A DNA stretch of 26,641 nt from Epulopiscium sp. Nele67-Bin004. GTDB lineage: Bacteria > Bacillota_A > Clostridia > Lachnospirales > Cellulosilyticaceae. Positions 1 to 8,456 of the stretch are shown here, piece by piece. The notes under the pieces were generated by a model. It did no database searches. It saw only the letters and a program-made list of their open reading frames with translations, and was not told the DNA's origin. Where the stretch lies: positions 1-26,641 of the forward strand of contig LNZQ01000185.1 in the NCBI GenBank assembly GCA_002007315.1. The letters run 5' to 3'. The stretch's first letter is position 1. The number at the start of each line of letters is the position of its first letter. The position numbers and the translations under genes were made by a program.

Positions 1-522
1 ACTTTAGTACAACACAACCACAGATGAATAAGGGATGAGATGTAAGTCAGTTTATTTTAAACTTACTCCATGTGACTGTATCCCAAACAATCATTACTGA
101 TTTATGTTATTTTTAGTTATGTTGGTTCTAACATACTCTAAGGCTGCATCAGCAGTGCTCACTCACAGGGAAAAATGATTCACTAACAAGTTATTTCATG
201 TTGGTAGTATTGTACTGTAAGTTATTTTGCTATGCTGCACAAAAACCAGAGACCCAATGTAGAGAAGTTTAGTTTTGCTTTTTATTTTAAATTGATCACA
301 GACTTTGGCTGACTTTATCTAACAACACGGTGCGCATCGTACCAGCATGGAGTGGAGACACACCTGCAGTGTCTGAACAGGAGCCGAACTTAAAAGGAAA
401 ATGATTGCTCTGTTTGAAGTTGAGAGTGTAATATGCGCTGTGACTCATAAACATTTTGACAAGTTTTCTGTAACATTTATTGCTGCTGCCTTCTCTGCCA
501 ATACACTGAAATAACAGAGGAG

Positions 523-656
523 AAAATTGCCCGCGGTAAAAGTTGCTGTAGGAAGCCGGTGTCCAACAGTGAAATACCTGAGGAACTTTATGCTGTTGTT
601 TAAATGATCACTCAGCCTGCTGACTGTACTTTGTGAGAAGCAGAGCGGGCAATTTT
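523..656. repeat. 12-bp inverted repeat in the host-like DNA
   Basis: AAAATTGCCCGC at 523-534 is matched by its perfect reverse complement GCGGGCAATTTT at 645-656, with 110 bp between. It could belong to a non-autonomous DNA transposon or other repeat in the animal genome. Chance cannot be excluded for one 12-bp match. Confidence 0.3.
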
Positions 657-888
657 TTATCAGCCAGGAGTGAAGAAAAAAAGTCTGAGAGCTGCAGTGT
701 GAATGAAAATGTCTCCTCTGACCTACCAGCTGAACTGCACCATATGGCGTGTAGGTGTTCAATTTTCTACCCTTTTCACGCAAAACAAATGCCCAGATTT
801 TTACATAATCCAAAATATTATTCATCATTTGTTGTGAAAATCATTAGAGATTTTGAAGGATTGGCATATGTCAGCGTAAATAGAAAAA

Positions 889-936
889 ATACATATACAT
901 ATAAATATATATACATATATTTAGATAGATATACAC
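889..936. repeat. AT-rich ACATAT/ATATAT simple repeat
   Basis: A run of alternating TA/CA steps with imperfect ACATAT, AAATAT and AGATAG units. Such impure dinucleotide tracts are common in vertebrate DNA and unlike the bacterial part of this window. Confidence 0.5.
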
Positions 937-1099
937 AACAGGAGAAGGTAGCAAAGACCCTTGAATTGGATACTTTTGTCTGTTTTCTTTTTCGTTCAAC
1001 TAGTCAACAGCCAGACGACAAAAGCGAAGCAGTTCGGCTGGTATTAGCATGGAGGCTGCCCTCATGTGTGTCAACATCCATGCAGAAGGAAGCATTAAG

Positions 1100-1463
1100 G
1101 CCCATCATGATGCATGGCACCAGGGCCCATTGTAACAACCTTATGCCACTGGCATGTGTAATCATTAGGATTTTTACCATAATGAATTTTATTGAGAATG
1201 TGCAGAAAGCACAGTTGCAGGAAAGAGGTCTGGGTTTGATGAAGACATTGATCAGCTTCACAGCAGTGAAATACATATTCAGTTGTTTCTAGGTTAGTGT
1301 GGCATAGAAAGCAATTATCTGCATCAATATTGAAACTTTTGTTGATAAGTTTGTTTGAAGGATAAACTCCATTGACAGTTTTAAAGTGTACGTTCTTGTA
1401 CTTAGGAGGAATTGGGAATCTTGAAAATTTTGTCCTTAAGGTCGATATTTCCTTTTTTCCCAA
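1100..1463 (-). mobile_element. Degraded LINE/L1-type retrotransposon ORF2 3' fragment
   Basis: Read on the minus strand, 1427-1260 encodes FPIPPKYKNVHFKTVNGVYP followed by a Cys-x2-Cys pair and ETTEYVFHC. This is the conserved zinc-knuckle region at the C terminus of fish-type L1 reverse transcriptases (zf-RVT type). The similarity seems to move to another frame after about 1260, where FIKPRPLSCNCAF and later residues can be read, so the copy is frameshifted and dead. Related but weaker coding seems to continue leftward on the protein, toward 1,590. Assignment to fish rests on remembered family consensus, not on a search. Confidence 0.7.
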
Positions 1464-1595
1464 TAACTGTCTTTCTTTGTTTTTGTTAAGCCTGTATACA
1501 TTGTGTTTCCTAAGTGTAGACCTAGAAATTTGTTATTACAAGTTTCATGTAATAAATCCAAGCCGTTAATACTTTGTAACCTAACAATTGGGGTG

Positions 1596-2693
1596 TTAAG
1601 GAATAAATGTATTCACTTCCGCTGATACAGTTGGCAATTCGATATCATTTATATCAACAGTAAAGTCCGCTGACCCTTCAGCAAGTTTTATAAGTGATGA
1701 CATCTGTATTTCCACCGTCATATTGTCTAAGTTAGCCATAATTTCATCAGCTTCTTCAAAAAACGATATCTCACCAATTTTACCTTTTTCAGTATAATTG
1801 CTACTAGATAAATTTGGTGTATAAGATTTTCCAGTCACACTGTCATTCAAAACTAATAGCATACGTGTGCCGTCCATCGCCTCATAACCCTCAAAAAATA
1901 GTGTGAAGTCTGTGCCTTCTTTATACTGAACTCTAGCAATATTTACGCCCTCTGGTAAAACATCTGAAAATGTTTGAGATAACGACGCTCCAAAAATTTC
2001 TTGTAAGTTAATATTGTTTGGATTTTCTATATACCCCCATTGTTTTGAGCTTTCGTACATACCTCGTAAATCAATATTTTGTGCTGGTGCAACAATTTCC
2101 TTGTCTGCAAATAAATCACCTACAGAAATAGATAATGTCATGTTTTCTAAACTCTCGTCTAAATCATATTGAATTGTAGTAATAAGTTTCAGGTTATCTT
2201 CTGACAACTTACTTGCCATTGAGTGTCCACTACTAAACGCTCTATTTCCGTTTGCATCTGTTGCAATAATCGAAATGCTATCCATATAAAATGCACCCTC
2301 GTCCATCGCAGTTCCATCAACATTTGTCGTTGAGATAATAATAACTGCTTCTTTATCAACAGCCAACACTTCCTCAAGCGTAACTCTAACTCCATCAAAT
2401 TCAACTGACTGCCCAATTCTTGCAATGTGTTCTTCAACAATTTCATAATCATCGCCAAATAAGTTTTGGCTATAATAGCTTAGACCTGCTGCAAATGTCG
2501 CTGTGCTAAATAACGTAAATGCTGCTGCCATTGGCAATGTTCTTTTTGGAAAATTAATAACTTTAGATTTGTTTTGTGTTTTTATACCTTTCATAGCTAA
2601 CTCCTTTATTCTCTCTTGAGATATGTTTTCGTCTAAATTTTGTTCCAACTGTGCGTTCACTTCATCAAGCAATTTGTTTATGTTATTATTCAT
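1596..2693 (-). CDS. DUF4179-type membrane anti-sigma factor (C-terminal end uncertain)
   Basis: Likely holds the partner ECF sigma factor at the membrane until a signal arrives. The first 50 residues form a hydrophilic helical cytoplasmic segment, one membrane helix follows at about 52-73 (LPMAAAFTLFSTATFAAGL), and the remaining 290 residues are an exported beta-rich domain. This matches the DUF4179/DUF5643-type proteins found beside ECF sigma genes in Clostridia. The start is the ATG at 2693, preceded by AGGGGGG at good spacing. An upstream in-frame TTG at 2711 would place that ribosome site inside the gene. It overlaps the sigma gene stop by 8 bp, implying translational coupling. The stop at 1596 lies at the join with host-like DNA, so the last residues, and perhaps the true length, may be wrong. 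Confidence 0.8.
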   Translation of the reverse strand: MNNNINKLLDEVNAQLEQNLDENISQERIKELAMKGIKTQNKSKVINFPKRTLPMAAAFTLFSTATFAAGLSYYSQNLFGDDYEIVEEHIARIGQSVEFDGVRVTLEEVLAVDKEAVIIISTTNVDGTAMDEGAFYMDSISIIATDANGNRAFSSGHSMASKLSEDNLKLITTIQYDLDESLENMTLSISVGDLFADKEIVAPAQNIDLRGMYESSKQWGYIENPNNINLQEIFGASLSQTFSDVLPEGVNIARVQYKEGTDFTLFFEGYEAMDGTRMLLVLNDSVTGKSYTPNLSSSNYTEKGKIGEISFFEEADEIMANLDNMTVEIQMSSLIKLAEGSADFTVDINDIELPTVSAEVNTFIP

Positions 2694-3243
2694 AACACAC
2701 CCCCCTTTCAAGCAATCCTTTTTTTAGTTTAGTTTTACTTCTTGCAATTTTCGTTCCAACGGTTCCAAGTGGAATGTTCATATTTTCGGATATTTCGTTT
2801 AGTGACTCAAAATATAAATACCGTCTAATAAAAATTTCATTATCGGGGTCTGGTAATTGCTCTATAAGCTCTAACACAGTTTGTTGCATTTCTGATTGCA
2901 AAATCTTGCTTTCAAGCGAATTGTCATTTTCGCCATACACTTCATTTTCTTCAAGTTCAACTTGTCGTATTTTTCCTGCCGTTTTAAGTTTATTTAGCGT
3001 GATATTTCGTGCCATCACAGCCAAATACCCTTTTAGGCACTCCTCCCTGATGTCCAATTTATCACGATTGTTCCATATTTTTATAAACACATCGGCAACA
3101 AGTTCTTCAATATCTTGCGTGCTTAATGTGCGACCCACGTTTTGTACTACTACTGTTACATATTTTGAATATGTGTCAACTAGTTTCTCGTAATATTTAA
3201 CGTTGCCTTTTGCTAGTCCCTTCAACAACCTTCTTTCTGTCAT
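2686..3243 (-). CDS. ECF-type RNA polymerase sigma factor
   Basis: A 185-residue sigma-70 family protein with only regions 2 and 4, the usual ECF layout. Region 2 lies at about 10-85, with the region 2.2-like segment DIEELVADVFIKIWNNRDKL at 44-63. Region 4 lies at about 118-176, with a helix-turn-helix around LNEISENMNIPLGTVGTKIA. It should redirect RNA polymerase to a small stress or envelope regulon. The ATG at 3243 is preceded by GAAGG at about 6 nt. The overlapping downstream gene encodes a single-pass membrane protein of anti-sigma type, which supports membrane-controlled activity. A candidate ECF-like promoter lies just upstream, suggesting autoregulation. The target genes cannot be read from this window. 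Confidence 0.9.
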   Translation of the reverse strand: MTERRLLKGLAKGNVKYYEKLVDTYSKYVTVVVQNVGRTLSTQDIEELVADVFIKIWNNRDKLDIREECLKGYLAVMARNITLNKLKTAGKIRQVELEENEVYGENDNSLESKILQSEMQQTVLELIEQLPDPDNEIFIRRYLYFESLNEISENMNIPLGTVGTKIARSKTKLKKGLLERGVCYE

Positions 3244-3285
3244 GGTGTGCCTTCTTTCTTAATAAAATTTGTTGCTATACTTATA

Positions 3286-3314
3286 TAGACAGTTAATCTA
3301 ACAACTTTTTTTCA
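3286..3314 (-). promoter_or_regulatory. Candidate ECF-type promoter of the sigma/anti-sigma pair
   Basis: On the minus strand TGAAAA (3314-3309), a 17-bp spacer and TGTCTA (3291-3286) resemble the TGAAAC-N16-CGTCTA pattern of envelope-stress ECF sigma factors. It lies about 43 bp upstream of the sigma start. An overlapping vegetative -10 in the TATATAAG stretch is an alternative. Confidence 0.4.
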
Positions 3315-3332
3315 CTTTTTATAAAAAACTTC

Positions 3333-3378
3333 AAAAAAAATAACCTCATAATAGAAGTAAAGTTCTATCGAGGTCATT
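3333..3378 (-). terminator. Rho-independent terminator after the HNH-like gene
   Basis: On the minus strand AATGACCTC (3378-3370) pairs with GAGGTTATT (3347-3339), with an inner perfect ATAGAA/TTCTAT stem and a CTTTAC loop, followed by a run of Ts. It separates the HNH-like gene from the sigma operon. Confidence 0.8.
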
Positions 3379-3384
3379 GTAAGC

Positions 3385-4914
3385 TTATTTATTATATATT
3401 TTTTTCATTTCATCTAGCGTATAGGGAGGTGTTTTTGATTTCATTACACAACTGCAGTTGTTGCACATTGGAACTAAATCTTTTTCAGGGTCAACATCTA
3501 AGTTATCCCATTCTTCTTTATCCGATTTTAGGTTGCGTACACCAATTAGGTTTTCAAATTGGTCACCGTAGGTGTATCCAAAATCTATACCACATATTTC
3601 ACAACTTGCACCATAATAGTCCAAACATTCGCTTTTTAGTTGTTCCCATTTAGCAATTATTTCTTTTTGCTTCTCATTGTCTTGAATAGGTGCCACTGGT
3701 TGTTGATATGGGACAGCTGGCTCTGCTATCGGACTGTATGGGCTGTTAAGCATTTTTTCAATTTCAGCTAGTTCAGCGTAGCTTGGTTCTTCATCAACTG
3801 GGTCGTCATCATCTGCGAATAAATCATCTAAAAATGCATCTAATCTTTCTTCTTCATCTAAATCAGAATTATTTTTCCATGCTTTTTCTACTGGCTCAGA
3901 CACCACTTCTTTTTCTTCTTCAGTTGGTTTTTCAACATCTTGCAATATTACGTTGTCAATCGTCCCTATTTCATGTTTACTTTGACATTTTTTATCTTCT
4001 TGTTGAGGGGCTTCAGGTACTTTCTTAGTCATATCATCTTCCTTTATTTCTATTTTGGTTCTTTGTTTTATCTCATCTGTATTCATTGATATTTCAATAT
4101 TTGATATGTCCAGTTGACTCGTAGACACAAGATTATCAATCGCTTCATATAACCTTGGAGCAATTGACCATTCAAAAGCTTTGTTATCTTCAAACCAACC
4201 TACAAAAATTATATTCCACCATAATTTATCTCCTGTGTTTGACTGGGGCACGTCTATTTTTATTTGAGTTTTTATGCGTTTACCCAGTGCCATAATTACT
4301 TCCTTGTAGGGGTATGTACCCGGATAACCATCTTCTTGCATCAAATCGTTTCTTTTTATACTGTTGCCACCTGCCAAATACATTCTAATTAATAAATCTT
4401 GATTTTTTGGAGTAAATACTTTTTGATTGCTAAATAACTCGCTCCATTGTTCAGTCGAAATAAGTGCTTGCTCATTGTATATTTTATGTTCTTTTTCTAG
4501 TTGTTCTGCTTGTATAGGCTCCTTCACTTGTGCCTCTTGAACTAATATTTCAGTTTTTTTAGGCTTTTTAGGTGCTGGAGGTTCTTCAATTATGTTTGGA
4601 GCATAGTTATACTGTTTAAGTCTACTTTCACAAAAACTTCTAATATCTTCTGGAACTATTTCGATATATTTATCTTTTGTTAAAAGTGCCTCAATCGATA
4701 AATCTAATCTTTCTGCTTCCCACAACATACCAAAGTCTATTGTATTAGAATCGGTCGATACATATTTTAATGCAGCCTCATAGCCACCATACTTTTGTAT
4801 CTGTGTTAGTAAAGCTGAAGATTTATACTTCACTTCTTTTGATATCTTTTTATACAGGTTGAGCATTTCTTGACTAAATAATTGTTTTAAATCTTGTTTA
4901 TTAGTATTTGCCAT
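3385..4914 (-). CDS. HNH-like protein with degenerate catalytic site
   Basis: A 509-residue protein in several parts. Residues 10-105 match a helical module often seen with HNH proteins, including LWEAERLDLSIEALL at 64-78. Residues about 155-262 form a folded domain with paired tryptophans and IAPRLYEAI near its end. Residues 290-420 are acidic, low-complexity linker. Residues 425-509 follow the McrA/HNH pattern: Cys438-x2-Cys441, then DVDPEKDLVPMC and NC (Cys484, Cys487). The usual 'VHH' is Val-Arg460-Asn461, the usual 'NCH' is NCS488, and the late His is absent. The zinc cysteines remain but the catalytic histidines do not, so nuclease activity is doubtful and a binding or structural role is more likely. 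The ATG at 4914 has GGGAG 5 nt upstream. It stands alone between terminators, with no visible methylase partner. Confidence 0.7.
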   Translation of the reverse strand: MANTNKQDLKQLFSQEMLNLYKKISKEVKYKSSALLTQIQKYGGYEAALKYVSTDSNTIDFGMLWEAERLDLSIEALLTKDKYIEIVPEDIRSFCESRLKQYNYAPNIIEEPPAPKKPKKTEILVQEAQVKEPIQAEQLEKEHKIYNEQALISTEQWSELFSNQKVFTPKNQDLLIRMYLAGGNSIKRNDLMQEDGYPGTYPYKEVIMALGKRIKTQIKIDVPQSNTGDKLWWNIIFVGWFEDNKAFEWSIAPRLYEAIDNLVSTSQLDISNIEISMNTDEIKQRTKIEIKEDDMTKKVPEAPQQEDKKCQSKHEIGTIDNVILQDVEKPTEEEKEVVSEPVEKAWKNNSDLDEEERLDAFLDDLFADDDDPVDEEPSYAELAEIEKMLNSPYSPIAEPAVPYQQPVAPIQDNEKQKEIIAKWEQLKSECLDYYGASCEICGIDFGYTYGDQFENLIGVRNLKSDKEEWDNLDVDPEKDLVPMCNNCSCVMKSKTPPYTLDEMKKIYNK

Positions 4915-4946
4915 GTTATCTCCCTTTTCTTAATTCACTTACTATT

Positions 4947-4952
4947 ATTATA
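4947..4952 (-). promoter_or_regulatory. Possible -10 box of the HNH-like gene
   Basis: A perfect TATAAT lies on the minus strand 32 bp upstream of the ATG at 4914, in the short gap before the upstream terminator. No good -35 box is visible at the expected distance, so this is tentative. Confidence 0.35.
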
Positions 4953-4981
4953 ATCGTTATGGGCGATAAAAATTCGTAGAC

Positions 4982-5025
4982 AAAAAAATATTGCCACACC
5001 TTTTTAGAAGTGTAGCAATATTTTT
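4982..5025 (-). terminator. Terminator after the acidic-tailed membrane protein
   Basis: On the minus strand AAATATTGCTACAC pairs with GTGTGGCAATATTT around a CTTCTAAAAAG loop, one wobble pair only, followed by TTTT. Flanking A and T runs on both sides mean it could also work in the plus direction. Confidence 0.85.
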
Positions 5026-5041
5026 CTATACATCGTTTATA

Positions 5042-5371
5042 CTACTCTTCGTCTTCTACTTCTTCTTCATCTTCATCTTCATCTTCTTGGTCAAAAGTTT
5101 TTAATTCCATGTACTCAACGTCATCATCGCTATCATCTGCAATTTCGTCATAGATATCGTCATCTAATTCATCATCAAAATATTCATAATATTCTTCGAT
5201 ATCTTCATCTTCTTTTGATTTAATCCATAACACAACTGCAACTAAAGCAACAACAACACTTACACCTAGTGCGATCCAAATACATTTATTGCATTTTTCT
5301 TCTCTAGTAGGTGCTATGCCTAGTCTGTCTTTAACTTCTTGTACAATTTTGTCCATTTCACGTTTGTTCAT
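5042..5371 (-). CDS. Small single-pass membrane protein with acidic C-terminal tail
   Basis: A 109-residue protein of unknown function. Residues 1-29 are a charged cytoplasmic-type segment containing Cys27 and Cys30 (CNKC). One hydrophobic helix spans about 31-49 (IWIALGVSVVVALVAVVLW). The remaining 60 residues are almost wholly Asp/Glu with scattered Tyr, ending in a Glu/Asp run. With positive charge before and after the helix the topology is unclear; the acidic tail may lie on either side. The start is well supported by AAGGAGATGAAAAA before the ATG. It is monocistronic, with its own consensus-like promoter and terminator, and a hairpin occupies its mRNA leader. Comparable small acidic-tailed proteins occur in Clostridia, but no family was recognised with confidence. 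Confidence 0.8.
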   Translation of the reverse strand: MNKREMDKIVQEVKDRLGIAPTREEKCNKCIWIALGVSVVVALVAVVLWIKSKEDEDIEEYYEYFDDELDDDIYDEIADDSDDDVEYMELKTFDQEDEDEDEEEVEDEE

Positions 5372-5397
5372 TTTTTCATCTCCTTAACATTATTTTT

Positions 5398-5436
5398 AGA
5401 ATTGATATTTAAGTTAGTTGCTTGAACACCAATTCT
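5398..5436 (-). promoter_or_regulatory. Stem-loop in the 5' leader of the acidic membrane protein mRNA
   Basis: AGAATTG (5398-5404) and CAATTCT (5430-5436) are perfect inverted arms. A second inner pair, TTTAAG with CTTGAA, leaves a TTAGTTG loop. The hairpin begins where transcription should start from the promoter at 5443-5471 and ends before the ribosome site. It may stabilise the 5' end of the RNA or act as a protein-binding or control element. Confidence 0.5.
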
Positions 5437-5442
5437 ATTATT

Positions 5443-5471
5443 ATAATATCACTTTTTTTGCACATATTCAA
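5443..5471 (-). promoter_or_regulatory. Sigma-A type promoter of the acidic membrane protein gene
   Basis: On the minus strand TTGAAT (5471-5466), exactly 17 bp, then TATTAT (5448-5443). Start of transcription is predicted near 5436, giving a leader of about 65 nt. Confidence 0.65.
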
Positions 5472-5556
5472 GAATATACTTATTCCAATTTTAACTAGGT
5501 ATATATTTTATTATTCTACTAATAATAGTATGCCCATTTCTTTATATTTTTTATAC

Positions 5557-5583
5557 AAAAAAGGCAGGTTATTTTCACCCGCC
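5557..5583 (-). terminator. Terminator of the greA-lysS operon
   Basis: On the minus strand GGCGGGT pairs with ACCTGCC (one wobble) around GAAAATA, followed by TTTTTT. It sits 9 bp after the lysS stop codon. Confidence 0.9.
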
Positions 5584-5591
5584 CAAAATAT

Positions 5592-7067
<1,476 letters not shown>

Positions 7068-7091
7068 TTACTCCTTTGTACTACGCAAAAA

Positions 7092-7571
7092 TTAATTATC
7101 AATTGATAGTATCTTGTATTTATCTATATCACCTGTATGTGTTTCAACTGAAACTTCCTCACCAACTTTTCGGCCTATTATTGCTGCCCCAACTGGTGAT
7201 TCATTTGATAGTTTTCCGTTTAGAGGGTCTGCTTCAGTTGAACCTACTATTAAATAAGTAACTTCTTCCTCAAATGTTTCATCATACAAAGTAACTGTAT
7301 GTCCTGGTTTAATAGTGTCTGTTTCTTCATCGCCACCATCAATTACAGTTACATTTTTAAGCATATTTTCTAGCTCAACTATTCTAGTCTCAATTTCAGC
7401 TTGTTTATCTTTTGCAGCATCATACTCTGCATTTTCAGATAAGTCCCCTTGTGCTCTTGCTTCTTTTAAATCTTCAGCAACTTTAGCTCTCTCAATTGTT
7501 TTTAATTGTTCAAGTTCATTCTCTAATTTTTCGATGCCTTCTCTTGTTAATAAAACTTGTTTATTCGCCAT
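7092..7571 (-). CDS. greA: Transcription elongation factor GreA
   Basis: Rescues backtracked RNA polymerase by stimulating cleavage of the nascent RNA through the secondary channel. The N-terminal coiled coil covers about 8-75 and carries the tip motif [13 protein letters not shown], with acidic Asp43 and Glu46 at the catalytic tip. The C-terminal domain ends with the usual [16 protein letters not shown] stretch. The ATG at 7571 gives 159 residues, the normal family length, and has an AAGGGA ribosome site. An in-frame start at 7607 would add 12 residues and swallow that site. greA is followed by lysS after 30 bp, a common Firmicute pairing. A perfect-consensus promoter precedes it. Confidence 0.96.
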   Translation of the reverse strand: MANKQVLLTREGIEKLENELEQLKTIERAKVAEDLKEARAQGDLSENAEYDAAKDKQAEIETRIVELENMLKNVTVIDGGDEETDTIKPGHTVTLYDETFEEEVTYLIVGSTEADPLNGKLSNESPVGAAIIGRKVGEEVSVETHTGDIDKYKILSIDN

Positions 7572-7627
7572 TATAAATTCGTCCCTTCTGTGTTTAATAT
7601 AAAACATTTCTATCTATAATGCTACAA

Positions 7628-7656
7628 ATTATAACCTACAATACTTGAAATGTCAA
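7628..7656 (-). promoter_or_regulatory. Perfect-consensus sigma-A promoter of greA-lysS
   Basis: On the minus strand TTGACA (7656-7651), exactly 17 bp, then TATAAT (7633-7628). Both hexamers and the spacing are ideal. The -35 box overlaps the stop codon of the upstream unknown gene (7653-7655). This predicts strong constitutive transcription, with a leader of about 50 nt before the greA ATG. Confidence 0.9.
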
Positions 7657-8456
7657 CAATTCAACCTATTATATACATTGTTTATCTGTATATCAAACTG
7701 ATTTATTGTTTTTCTTAACATTCCTTTTGTGTAACCTTCTGACATTAGCAATGCTTCCATAATTTCAGCAGTTATTTCTTGGCGTTCCCACCTAACGTCA
7801 AAATCATACCAAACTATCGCCCCTTCATGTGCAAACTGTTCTTTTGGCGTCTTAACAAACGTATACACAACTCCAGGTCTAGCAAAGTATAAATAATCCC
7901 CTTCGCCAAACAAATCATAAATTACGTCCATTTCGCTAATCATTTTTTTGTTAGGGGGCACAAGCTTTATATATAACTTTGCTTCCTCATACACTTGCTG
8001 TGTTATATCTCTATATGCTTCTGGCGTTTTTGTGAACAAAGTTATATCTGTTGCATCTTCTGCAAGCGGTAATATTGTATCCAACGTTAGATTTATCATT
8101 CCGTCTATAATACCTATTTTGCTATATATAGGATTTCCTCTAACAAGCTTATGTTTTGTTATATATTTTAACAATGTCGCACCCAAAAGCCCTCTAACTT
8201 TGTCGCCGTTGTATATTTCAATCGTTTTAAATGGTAGCATTAGCAAATTTTTAGGTTTGGCAATATGCAAAATGTTGTGGCTTATTAAAATTTCTTCTAT
8301 CGTATTCCATTCATCAGCTGTTATACTTTTGATGTTTTTTTCTATTGTAACTTGGTAGCCTTGTCCCTCTTTATAATTTAGTGGCGTTAGACGTACTCCG
8401 ATTTTTTTTGCATTTTCTGGCTGTTCACAAAAAGTTATAGTTCCAAAACAACTCAT
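7653..8456 (-). CDS. Conserved-context protein of unknown function between dusB and greA
   Basis: A 267-residue soluble protein with no signal peptide or membrane helix; I do not recognise a family. It starts GTITFCEQPENAKKIGVRL. The middle (about 70-190) has alternating hydrophobic strands and helices, including FKTIEIYNGDKVRGLLGATL and IYDLFGEGDYLYFARPGVVY, which could be a mixed alpha/beta fold. Translation is coupled to dusB by a 4-bp ATGA overlap, with GGGGG 7 nt before the ATG at 8456. Its place in a tRNA-modification operon suggests, without proof, a housekeeping role. No terminator follows; the greA promoter overlaps its stop codon. Confidence 0.75.
   Translation of the reverse strand: MSCFGTITFCEQPENAKKIGVRLTPLNYKEGQGYQVTIEKNIKSITADEWNTIEEILISHNILHIAKPKNLLMLPFKTIEIYNGDKVRGLLGATLLKYITKHKLVRGNPIYSKIGIIDGMINLTLDTILPLAEDATDITLFTKTPEAYRDITQQVYEEAKLYIKLVPPNKKMISEMDVIYDLFGEGDYLYFARPGVVYTFVKTPKEQFAHEGAIVWYDFDVRWERQEITAEIMEALLMSEGYTKGMLRKTINQFDIQINNVYNRLNC

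Larger units (their letters stand above)
1..1590. other. Animal (probably fish) DNA joined to the bacterial contig
   Basis: No open frame here has a ribosome binding site, a recognisable bacterial product or a bacterial neighbour. The stretch instead carries a decayed LINE ORF2 fragment on the minus strand, an AT microsatellite-like tract near 889-936 and few CpG dinucleotides, as expected of vertebrate DNA. It meets a bacterial anti-sigma gene at about 1,570-1,610, with no terminator or intergenic signal between them. The simplest reading is an assembly chimera or carried-over host DNA. A real insertion of animal DNA into a bacterium is far less likely. The exact join cannot be fixed by eye. 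Confidence 0.75.

Noticed and set aside
445..1292. Long open frames on both strands in the host-like segment
   Set aside because: No ribosome sites, no recognisable domains, repetitive Tyr/Ile runs over the AT microsatellite, and animal-type sequence; treated as chance frames.
2189..2458. Minus-strand open frame inside the anti-sigma gene
   Set aside because: Out-of-frame shadow with Leu/Gln/Arg-rich low-complexity translation and no start signal.
3385..4914. Active restriction endonuclease with a nearby methylase
   Set aside because: The catalytic histidines are replaced and no methyltransferase gene exists in the window.
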